Below, piece after piece: positions 6,600-11,988 of a stretch of DNA of 11,988 bases. This DNA comes from JACVRX01 sp035697245 (GTDB taxonomy: Bacteria; Actinomycetota; Actinomycetes; Jiangellales; Jiangellaceae): NCBI GenBank assembly GCA_035697245.1, contig DASSDH010000168.1, positions 1 through 11,988 of the forward strand, in the 5' to 3' direction. The first letter of the stretch is position 1; each line of letters opens with the position of its first letter. The notes beneath the pieces were generated by a model. It did no database searches. It had not been told where the DNA came from and saw only the letters and a list, made by a program, of their open reading frames with translations. The translations under genes and the position numbers were made by a program.

Positions 6600-7401
6600 G
6601 ATGGCTGCCAGGGTAGGCCGGTTGATTACGTTGAAAGGCGTGTGGGACCCACAGCGTTACCTGACCTTCGGCGACGAGAGAGCTCGCCCGTTCCACGACC
6701 TCATGTCTGTGGTGGGCGCGCAAGATCCGCGAGAGGTCGTTGACCTCGGCTGCGGGCCGGGCAACCTGACCGCAACCCTCGCGCAGCGGTGGCCGGCGGC
6801 GCGAGTCGTCGGTGTCGACTCGTCGACGGAGATGGTGGCGGCGGCTCGCGAGATCGACGGCATCGAGGTGGTTCACGCCGACCTGCGGGAGTGGACAGCT
6901 GAACGCCCGGTCGACGTCCTGGTGTCCAATGCGACCTTGCAGTGGGTGCCGGACCACCTCGGCCTGCTTCCGCAGCTGGTCGCGGCGGTAGCACCCGACG
7001 GCTGGTTCGCCTTTCAGGTTCCGGGCAACTTCACCGAGGCATCGCATGTCCTGCTCTACCAGCTGGCCGACTCCCCGCAATGGCGGGACCGGGTCGGAGC
7101 AGGGCGAGTCGCCCGACCGTCGTCGCATGAGCCGGTGGAGTACCTCGCGGTGCTCGCGGAGCTCGGCCTTGCCGTTCAGGTCTGGGAGACGACGTACTTC
7201 CACGTCTTGCCGGGGGACGACGCGGTTCTCAGCTGGGTGAGCGGAACGGCGCTGCGCCCGGTCCTCGCCGCGCTGACGCGAGATGAGCAGGCCGAGTTCA
7301 CCCACGAATACGGAGCTTTGCTGCGGGCGGCCTACCCGCGTCGGCCCTACGGCACCGTGCTGCCGTACCGGCGGATCTTCGCCCTCGCGCATCGCAGTTG
7401 A
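6598..7401 (+). CDS. tam: Trans-aconitate 2-methyltransferase-like SAM-dependent methyltransferase
   Basis: Predicted class I SAM-dependent methyltransferase of the Tam group, which esterifies trans-aconitate, an inhibitory by-product of the citric acid cycle enzyme aconitase. Visible: W-D-P-Q-R-Y-L (16-22) and D-E-R-A-R-P-F (26-32), the Tam-type N-terminus; SAM-binding motif I V-V-D-L-G-C-G-P-G-N (47-56); an acidic residue ending the next strand in V-V-G-V-D-S-S (70-76); H-A-D-L-R (93-97); and S-N-A-T-L-Q-W-V-P-D-H (110-120), typical of the family. The start is uncertain. ATG 6598 overlaps the divergent carboxypeptidase start; TTG 6622 has an AGGG 8 nt upstream; GTG 6640 would begin right at W-D-P. 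The stop lies 9 bp from the stop of the convergent tetR gene. The fold and family are clear; the actual substrate is inferred from the family. Confidence 0.85.
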   Translation: MMAARVGRLITLKGVWDPQRYLTFGDERARPFHDLMSVVGAQDPREVVDLGCGPGNLTATLAQRWPAARVVGVDSSTEMVAAAREIDGIEVVHADLREWTAERPVDVLVSNATLQWVPDHLGLLPQLVAAVAPDGWFAFQVPGNFTEASHVLLYQLADSPQWRDRVGAGRVARPSSHEPVEYLAVLAELGLAVQVWETTYFHVLPGDDAVLSWVSGTALRPVLAALTRDEQAEFTHEYGALLRAAYPRRPYGTVLPYRRIFALAHRS

Positions 7402-7410
7402 CGAGGTGGC

Positions 7411-8067
7411 CTAACGGTCGGCCAGCCGCGGCTTGCCCTCCAGGCCCGCGAGTCCGTTCCATGCCAAGTTGACCAGATGAGCGGCGACGTCGGCCTTCTT
7501 CGGCTTGCGGACGTCCAGCCACCACTGCCCGGTCAGCGCGACCATCCCCACCAACATCTGCGCATACATCGGAGCGAGCTTCGGTTCGAAGCCGCGCGCC
7601 TTGAACTGAGCGGCCAGGAGATGCTCGACCTGGCTCGCCGCGTCGGATATCAGGCTCGCGAAGCCACCGGTGGACTGAGCGACCGGTGAGTCGCGGACCA
7701 GGATCCGGAAGCCGTCGGTCGAAGTCTCGATGTAGTCGAGCAGCGACAGAGCGGCGTATTCGAGCACCGTGCGCGGATGCGCGGCCGACTGAAGCGCGCT
7801 GGTAATGCGCTCGAGCAACTGCTCCATCTCACGGTCGACGACGACGGCGTACAGCCCTTCCTTGCCCCCGAAGTGCTCGTAGACAACCGGCTTGGACACC
7901 TTGGCCCGGTTGGCGATCTCCTCGATCGACGTGCCGTCGAAGCCACGCTCGGCGAACAGCGCCCGACCGACGTCCAGCAGCTGCTCACGGCGCTGTTTTC
8001 CGGTCATTCGGACCCGGCTGGGCGTCGCTCTTGAACGTGCCGTGTTCGGCTCGGTCACTGTGCTCAT
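7411..8067 (-). CDS. TetR-family transcriptional regulator, likely repressor of the desaturase operon
   Basis: A 218-residue protein with the TetR N-terminal DNA-binding domain: R-E-Q-L-L-D-V-G-R-A-L-F-A-E-R-G (27-42), the helix-turn-helix T-S-I-E-E-I-A-N-R-A-K-V-S-K-P (46-60), then V-V-Y-E-H-F-G-G-K-E-G-L-Y (61-73). The C-terminal half (about 80-210) is the helical ligand-binding and dimerisation region. Its ligand is unknown; acyl-CoA is a reasonable guess given the neighbour. The ATG at 8067-8065 is preceded by CAGGAAT, a usable Shine-Dalgarno. The frame remains open upstream to 8340, but that part is the desaturase gene in another frame and its translation looks non-coding. It lies 49 bp downstream of the desaturase on the same strand with no terminator between, so both are probably one transcript. 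The palindrome at 9154-9171 is its likely operator, giving autoregulation. Confidence 0.92.
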   Translation of the reverse strand: MSTVTEPNTARSRATPSRVRMTGKQRREQLLDVGRALFAERGFDGTSIEEIANRAKVSKPVVYEHFGGKEGLYAVVVDREMEQLLERITSALQSAAHPRTVLEYAALSLLDYIETSTDGFRILVRDSPVAQSTGGFASLISDAASQVEHLLAAQFKARGFEPKLAPMYAQMLVGMVALTGQWWLDVRKPKKADVAAHLVNLAWNGLAGLEGKPRLADR

Positions 8068-8116
8068 GATTCCTGTCGCCTGTGCCGTTGGCATCTGCCG
8101 CCGCGCCGGAGCGCCA

Positions 8117-9109
8117 TCAGGGCGCGACGAGTGTTTTCTCGCCGCCGTAGTCGTCAATGCGCTTGGCCCGGATTCGGTCCTCGCTCGGCCAGCGGACGTC
8201 CCACACCCAGCCCAGCTTTTCCAACGCCCAGATGACCCGCGCACTGCCGTCGATCTGCCCCTTGAGGACGCCGTGACGGGCACAGGTCGGATCGGCGTGG
8301 TGGAGGTTGTGCCAGGACTCGCCCATCGACAGCAACGCAAGCCACCACACGTTGCCGGACTTGTCGCGGCTCTCGAAGGGCCGCTCGCCGACGGCGTGAC
8401 AGATCGAGTTGATCGACCACGTGACGTGGTGCAGCAGGCCGACCCGGACCAAGGTGCCCCAGAAGAACCCGGTCACCGCGCCCTGCCAGGACCATGTCAG
8501 CAGGCCACCGAGTACGGCCGGTAGCAGCACCGAGATAACCGTCAGCCACGGGAAGGCTTTGCTGATCCGGCGGATGTCGGCGTCTTTGAGCAGGTCGGGG
8601 GCGTACTGCTTCTGGTTGGTCTGCTCGACGTCGAACATCCAGCCCATGTGGGCGTAGAACAAGCCCTTCATCAGCGCCGGAATGGTCTCTCCGTAGCGCC
8701 ACGGGGAATGCGGGTCGCCGTCCTTGTCGGAGTACTTGTGGTGCTTGCGGTGGTCCGCCACCCACCGGATCACGGGACCCTCGATGGCAAGGCTGCCGGC
8801 CACCGCGAGGCCAATCTTGGTGCCGCGGTTGGCCTTGAACGCTCGATGGGTGAAATGACGATGGAACCCGACGGTGATACCGAGCCCGGAGATGAGGTAC
8901 ATCCCGGTGGCGATCGCCAGGTCGAGCCACCCGAGCCAGCCGCCCCAGGCGATGGGAATCGCCACCAGGATGGCCAGGAACGGTACGGCGATGAACGTGC
9001 CCAGGATGATCCGCTCGGTCCGAGACTGTTGGTCGCCGGTCACCGTGCCCTGAGGCAACGCGTCGGATGCGATCGGTGGGCTGACTTCGGTGACGGTGGG
9101 AGGCGTCAT
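8117..9109 (-). CDS. Membrane fatty acid desaturase, acyl-CoA delta-9 type
   Basis: A di-iron membrane desaturase predicted to insert a double bond into long-chain acyl-CoA or acyl-lipid, adjusting membrane fluidity. The 330-residue length fits bacterial stearoyl-CoA-desaturase-like enzymes. All three histidine boxes are present: H-R-H-F-T-H (83-88), H-R-K-H-H (120-124) and H-N-L-H-H (267-271), plus the additional metal-ligand region L-L-H-H-V-T-W-S-I-N-S-I-C-H (225-238) seen in the SCD class. Hydrophobic segments at about 35-58, 62-82, 97-115, 188-206 and 210-228 fit a multi-span membrane protein. The first 30 residues are Pro/Thr-rich and polar. The ATG (9109-9107) has GGAG 6 nt upstream. 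It is probably the first gene of a desaturase-tetR operon, with a promoter-operator about 38-68 bp upstream of its start. Electron donor and exact substrate (acyl-CoA versus lipid-bound) are not determinable here. Confidence 0.94.
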   Translation of the reverse strand: MTPPTVTEVSPPIASDALPQGTVTGDQQSRTERIILGTFIAVPFLAILVAIPIAWGGWLGWLDLAIATGMYLISGLGITVGFHRHFTHRAFKANRGTKIGLAVAGSLAIEGPVIRWVADHRKHHKYSDKDGDPHSPWRYGETIPALMKGLFYAHMGWMFDVEQTNQKQYAPDLLKDADIRRISKAFPWLTVISVLLPAVLGGLLTWSWQGAVTGFFWGTLVRVGLLHHVTWSINSICHAVGERPFESRDKSGNVWWLALLSMGESWHNLHHADPTCARHGVLKGQIDGSARVIWALEKLGWVWDVRWPSEDRIRAKRIDDYGGEKTLVAP

Positions 9110-9147
9110 GCGCGGCTCCGTCCAGGAAGGTGGCTTGTGGCTACGCT

Positions 9148-9177
9148 ACCGTAACCTACGGTACCGTAGGTAGCCAA
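9148..9177 (-). promoter_or_regulatory. Candidate promoter of the desaturase-tetR operon
   Basis: On the minus strand TTGGCT (9177-9172) and TACGGT (9153-9148, matching TAnnnT) are separated by exactly 18 bp, an acceptable sigma-70-type spacing. Transcription would start about 7 bp after the -10, near 9141, leaving a leader of roughly 30 nt before the desaturase ATG. The -35 matches the consensus at only 4 of 6 positions. The whole spacer is a palindrome (9154-9171), which supports this placement. Confidence 0.45.
9154..9171. promoter_or_regulatory. Perfect 18-bp palindrome, probable TetR operator
   Basis: ACCTACGGTACCGTAGGT equals its own reverse complement. It fills the spacer between the candidate -35 and -10 of the desaturase operon. 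A second, overlapping inverted repeat, TACCGTA-ACC-TACGGTA (9147-9163), and an outer pair GGCTAC (9139-9144)/GTAGCC (9170-9175) suggest two overlapping half-site pairs, so two dimers may bind. TetR repressors commonly bind such palindromes in the promoter spacer. Assignment to the adjacent TetR protein is inferred from location. Confidence 0.65.
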
Positions 9178-9285
9178 GTCGTCGGTGCTGACACGGCCGA
9201 TGCCCGAGCGTCTCCCGTCGCGGAGATCAGGCTGGAGCAGGTAACGTCGGAATGCAGCATGACGATGAGCCTGCGTCCGATTTAG

Positions 9286-9360
9286 TCCGCCGTAGTGTAA
9301 TTGGCAGCACAAGGGCCTTTGGAGCCTTTAGTCCAGGTTCGAGCCCTGGCGGCGGAGCCA
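9286..9360 (+). tRNA. tRNA-Gln (anticodon UUG), 3' CCA encoded
   Basis: A full cloverleaf can be folded by eye: acceptor TCCGCCG (9286-9292) pairs perfectly with CGGCGGA (9350-9356); D stem GTGT/GCAC (last pair a G-U wobble) with loop AATTGGCA; anticodon stem AGGGC/GCCTT with one G-U pair and 7-nt loop CTTTGGA, giving anticodon TTG; a 4-nt variable region; and T stem CCAGG/CCTGG with loop TTCGAGC. The discriminator G is followed by CCA, so the mature 3' end is encoded. It reads codon CAA. No integrase gene or duplicated 3' end is visible nearby to suggest use as an attachment site. Confidence 0.96.
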
Positions 9361-9436
9361 CGCCCGGTCGAAGTGATCAGGTGAGCGGGCGGTATCGTCG
9401 GCGGCGGCCCTGCCACCGACGCCCGGGAGCTCTCGC

Positions 9437-10900
9437 GTGAGCCCACGCCTGGCCGCTGTCGTCGTCCTTGCCGCCGGTGAGGGCACGCGGATGAAGTCGT
9501 CCGTCCCGAAGGTCATGCACGAGCTCGCCGGCCGAACGCTGGTCGGGCACGCGGTTGCGGCGGCTTCGGCTCTTCAGCCCGACCATCTGGTCGTTGTCGT
9601 CGGCCATGGCCGCGAGCAGGTGGCCGACCACTTGGCGGCAACTGCGCCGGGGGCCGCGATCGCCGTTCAGGACCGCCAGCTCGGGACCGGACATGCCGTC
9701 GCATGTGCATTGGACACGATGCCCCAGCTCGAGGGGGTTGTCGTGGTCACCTACGGTGACGTGCCGCTGCTAACGCCGGACACCTTGACCGACCTGGTGG
9801 CCCGGCACGTCGACGACGGGAACGCCGTGACCGTGCTCACGGCCGAGGTCGCCGACGCCACAGGATACGGCCGAATCGTGCGCGATGCGGACGGTGGTGT
9901 GCGCGGCATCGTCGAGCACCAGGATGCGACGCCGGACGTGCTTGGCATCCGCGAGATCAACTCGGGGATCTACGCGTTCGACGCCGCGGTGCTCAGCAGC
10001 TGTCTGTCCAGACTCAGCACCGACAACGCCCAGGGAGAGCTGTATCTGACCGACGTGCTCGGCATGGCCAGAACTGACGGCCGACGGGTCGGCGCGCACG
10101 CGACCAACGACAGCTGGCAGACCGAGGGCGTGAACGACCGCGTGCAACTTGCTGCATTGCACCGGGAGCTGAACCGGCGGGTGCTCGAGCGCTGGATGCG
10201 AGCTGGTGTCACCGTCATCGACCCGGCGGCGACGTGGGTCGACGTAACGGTGAAGCTCGGCCGTGATGTCGTGCTGCGGCCCGGGGTACAGCTGCAGGGA
10301 GCGACCGTCGTCGACGACGGCGCCGAGATCGGTCCCGACTCCACGCTCGTCGACTGCGTCGTCGGCGCCGGCGCGAGCGTCGCGCGGACACACGCCAGGG
10401 GAGCCGAAATCGGCCCCGAGTGCTCCGTCGGCCCGTTCACGTATCTGCGACCTGGGGCTCGGCTGGCTCGGGCGGCTAAGGCTGGTGCTTTCGTCGAGAT
10501 CAAGGCATCCACCCTGGGGGAAGGGTCGAAGGTGCCGCACCTTTCCTATGTCGGTGATGCGGAGATCGGGGCCAGGAGCAACATCGGTGCGGCGACGGTG
10601 ATCGTGAACTACGACGGCGTCGCCAAACACCGAACGGTCATTGGCGAGCACGTCCGCATCGGCAGCGACACCATGTTGGTGGCTCCGGTGACGATCGGCG
10701 ACGGGGCGTACACGGCGGCTGGATCGGTTATTACCACCGACGTACCGCCCGGAGCAATGGCGGTTGCGCGGGCACGGCAGCGCAACGTCGAGGACTGGGT
10801 AGCCCGTAAGCGGGCCGGTACTCCAGCCGCTGATGCGGCGGCCAGGGCAAAGGCAGGGCAGACTGGAGGCGACCCCGACGCCGAGGGGAGCAGCCCGTGA
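9437..10900 (+). CDS. glmU: Bifunctional UDP-N-acetylglucosamine pyrophosphorylase / glucosamine-1-phosphate acetyltransferase
   Basis: Makes UDP-GlcNAc, the peptidoglycan precursor, in two cytoplasmic steps: acetylation of glucosamine-1-phosphate, then uridylyl transfer from UTP. The N-terminal Rossmann-like uridyltransferase domain (about 1-235) starts with L-A-A-G-E-G-T-R-M-K (11-20) and S-S-V-P-K-V (21-26), and carries Q-L-G-T-G-H-A (81-87) and T-Y-G-D-V-P-L-L (105-112) with metal-binding Asp108. The C-terminal left-handed beta-helix (about 258-440) shows hexapeptide repeats and the acetyltransferase site: Y-L-R-P-G (336-340), K-V-P-H-L-S-Y (365-371) with probable catalytic His368, and N-Y-D-G (391-394). 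An Ala/Gly-rich tail of about 40 residues resembles other actinobacterial GlmU proteins. The GTG start has GGGAG 7 nt upstream. A TAnnnT element TATCGT (9393-9398) is a weak candidate -10. The stop overlaps the prs start by 4 bp. Confidence 0.97.
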   Translation: MSPRLAAVVVLAAGEGTRMKSSVPKVMHELAGRTLVGHAVAAASALQPDHLVVVVGHGREQVADHLAATAPGAAIAVQDRQLGTGHAVACALDTMPQLEGVVVVTYGDVPLLTPDTLTDLVARHVDDGNAVTVLTAEVADATGYGRIVRDADGGVRGIVEHQDATPDVLGIREINSGIYAFDAAVLSSCLSRLSTDNAQGELYLTDVLGMARTDGRRVGAHATNDSWQTEGVNDRVQLAALHRELNRRVLERWMRAGVTVIDPAATWVDVTVKLGRDVVLRPGVQLQGATVVDDGAEIGPDSTLVDCVVGAGASVARTHARGAEIGPECSVGPFTYLRPGARLARAAKAGAFVEIKASTLGEGSKVPHLSYVGDAEIGARSNIGAATVIVNYDGVAKHRTVIGEHVRIGSDTMLVAPVTIGDGAYTAAGSVITTDVPPGAMAVARARQRNVEDWVARKRAGTPAADAAARAKAGQTGGDPDAEGSSP

Positions 10901-11877
10901 CCGGCATCAAGACCACCGGAGTCAAGACGCTCATGCTCTTCGGTGGGCGCGCTTACCCCGAACTCGCAGCGGAGGTCGCGAGCCAGCTCGGCGTGGACCT
11001 CATCCCGACCAAGGTCCTAAATTTCGCCAACGGCGAGATCTACGTTCGTTTCGAAGAAAGCGTCCGAGGCTCGGACGCTTTCGTCCTCCAGAGCCATGCC
11101 GCTCCGATCAATGAGTGGATCATGGAGCAGCTGATCATGGTCGATGCTCTCAAGCGCGCCTCGGCCAAACGGATCACGGTGGTGATGCCGTTCTACGGCT
11201 ATGCCCGGCAGGACAAGAAACACCGCGGACGCGAGCCGATTTCCGCGCGCCTGATCGCAGACCTGTTCAAGACGGCGGGCGCCAACCGGCTGATGGCGGT
11301 CGACCTGCACACGGCTCAGATCCAAGGATTCTTCGACGGGCCGGTCGACCACCTCTGGGCTCTACCGATCCTGGCTGATTACGTCGCTGCTAACTACGGG
11401 ACAGAGCAGCTCGCAGTGGTCTCTCCGGATGCCGGGCGTATCCGGGTGGCGGAGATGTGGAGCGAACGGCTCTCCGGAGCTCCGCTGGCGTTCATCCACA
11501 AGACCCGCGACATCAACCGACCGAACGAGGCAGTCGCCAACCGGGTGGTCGGCGAGGTGGCCGGCTGCACCTGCGTGCTCGTCGACGACATGATCGACAC
11601 CGGGAGCACGATCACGAAGGCCGCTGACGCGCTCTACGCCGCCGGAGCCTCCGAGGTGGTGATCGCAGCAACCCATGCGGTCATGTCCGGACCGGCGGTG
11701 GACCGGCTGAAGAACTGCCCGGTCCGCGAGGTCGTCGTCACGAACACGCTTCCGATCCCTGAGGATCGACGCTTCGACAAGCTCACCACTCTGTCGATCG
11801 CACCACTCATCGCCAGGGCGATCAGGGAGGTCTTCCAGGACGGCTCCGTCACCAGCCTGTTCGACGGCAACGCCTGA
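10897..11877 (+). CDS. prs: Ribose-phosphate pyrophosphokinase (PRPP synthetase, class I)
   Basis: Transfers pyrophosphate from ATP to ribose-5-phosphate to give PRPP, used for purine, pyrimidine, NAD, histidine and tryptophan synthesis. The 326-residue length is standard. Visible: F-A-N-G-E-I-Y-V-R-F (43-52); P-F-Y-G-Y-A-R-Q-D (98-106) followed by R-G-R-E-P-I-S-A-R (110-118); the metal/ATP site V-D-L-H-T-A-Q-I-Q-G-F-F (135-146); the flexible catalytic loop K-T-R-D-I-N-R-P-N (202-210); and the PRPP-binding loop V-L-V-D-D-M-I-D-T-G-S-T (227-238). The GTG start overlaps the glmU stop (GTGA), with a GAGGGGAG Shine-Dalgarno 6 nt upstream inside glmU. The two genes therefore form a coupled operon. 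No Rho-independent terminator follows. Confidence 0.97.
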   Translation: MTGIKTTGVKTLMLFGGRAYPELAAEVASQLGVDLIPTKVLNFANGEIYVRFEESVRGSDAFVLQSHAAPINEWIMEQLIMVDALKRASAKRITVVMPFYGYARQDKKHRGREPISARLIADLFKTAGANRLMAVDLHTAQIQGFFDGPVDHLWALPILADYVAANYGTEQLAVVSPDAGRIRVAEMWSERLSGAPLAFIHKTRDINRPNEAVANRVVGEVAGCTCVLVDDMIDTGSTITKAADALYAAGASEVVIAATHAVMSGPAVDRLKNCPVREVVVTNTLPIPEDRRFDKLTTLSIAPLIARAIREVFQDGSVTSLFDGNA

Positions 11878-11885
11878 CGGTTCGG

Positions 11886-11988
11886 TACACTCAGCGGGTT
11901 GCCTCGGCGAGGGCGCTGTTCGACGGCTCCGTGATCGACGCGGTGGTCCGTCGTCGTGCGTTCTGCACTGAGGCCCGCATCTCCATCC
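11886..11988 (+). promoter_or_regulatory. Candidate promoter -10 and leader of the next gene (expected rplY)
   Basis: Nine bases after the prs stop, TACACT (11886-11891) matches the TAnnnT -10 pattern and is preceded by CGG. The nearest -35-like TTCGAC (11860-11865) is 20 bp away, which is too far to be convincing. A small hairpin CCTC-GGC-GAGG lies at 11902-11912. From there to the window end I see no start codon with a Shine-Dalgarno, so this is probably untranslated leader. The conserved order glmU-prs-rplY-pth in many Gram-positive bacteria predicts ribosomal protein L25/Ctc next, but that gene is outside the window. Confidence 0.3.

Noticed and set aside
8068..8340. Upstream extension of the TetR reading frame into the desaturase gene
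   Set aside because: The extension is Arg/Ser/Thr-rich without family similarity and overlaps the conserved third histidine box region of the desaturase. The ATG at 8067 has a better Shine-Dalgarno and fits TetR length.
9286..9360. tRNA-Gln as an integration site for a mobile element
   Set aside because: No integrase gene, no duplicated tRNA 3' end and no atypical DNA nearby; the flanking genes are core functions.
9361..9391. CGCCCG...CGGGCG inverted repeat after tRNA-Gln as a terminator
   Set aside because: The loop is 19 nt and there is no T-tract, so it does not fit an intrinsic terminator. Such GC repeats are expected by chance in this composition.
11931..11988. GTG-initiated open frame running off the right edge
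   Set aside because: There is no Shine-Dalgarno before the GTG, and the translation (V-I-D-A-V-V-R-R-R...) does not resemble L25/Ctc or any family I know.
1..11988. CRISPR arrays, insertion sequences, phage genes, toxin-antitoxin or defence genes
   Set aside because: I looked for regularly spaced repeats, terminal inverted repeats with transposase motifs, and small paired ORFs and found none. Every sizeable supported ORF belongs to a familiar housekeeping or metabolic family.

Overview
The window is ordinary high-GC chromosomal DNA, almost certainly from an actinobacterium. The signs are strong G/C preference at third codon positions, GTG/TTG starts, 4-bp ATGA/GTGA gene overlaps, and a core gene order (trpS next to a D-Ala-D-Ala carboxypeptidase; tRNA-Gln, then glmU, then prs) that I associate with actinomycetes. 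The genus cannot be named from this sequence alone. I see no CRISPR array, insertion sequence, prophage or toxin-antitoxin signature, and nothing that amounts to a new multi-gene system.

Region 1 (1-2167, minus strand): a GH42 beta-galactosidase, followed 2 bp later by the first 31 codons of a DeoR-type regulator that runs off the left edge. This looks like a small galactoside-use locus. A 326-bp divergent intergenic region (2168-2493) follows. It holds a possible 16-codon leader ORF in frame with the galactosidase and a 6-bp inverted repeat.

Region 2 (2494-5413, plus strand): three genes linked by 4-bp overlaps. They encode a CNNM/HlyC-type membrane protein with CBS domains, tryptophanyl-tRNA synthetase, and a 2H phosphoesterase of the 2'-5' RNA ligase type. 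The last gene runs 86 bp into the 3' end of the convergent carboxypeptidase gene.

Region 3 (5328-7401): a membrane-anchored D-Ala-D-Ala carboxypeptidase on the minus strand and a divergent trans-aconitate-methyltransferase-like gene. Their annotated start codons touch. The 3' end of the carboxypeptidase gene carries four tandem 12-bp repeats that encode its membrane anchor as a (V-A-V/G-L) repeat.

Region 4 (7411-9177, minus strand): an acyl-CoA-type fatty acid desaturase followed by a TetR regulator. They are probably one operon. Its promoter region carries a perfect 18-bp palindrome that exactly fills the spacer between a candidate -35 and -10. This is the clearest regulatory signal in the window and suggests feedback control of membrane unsaturation.

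Region 5 (9286-11988, plus strand): tRNA-Gln(UUG), then glmU and prs overlapping by 4 bp. Together they supply UDP-GlcNAc for the cell wall and PRPP for nucleotide, His and Trp synthesis. The final 111 bp look like the promoter and start of an untranslated leader for the next gene. By synteny that gene is expected to be rplY (ribosomal protein L25/Ctc), but it is not in the window.
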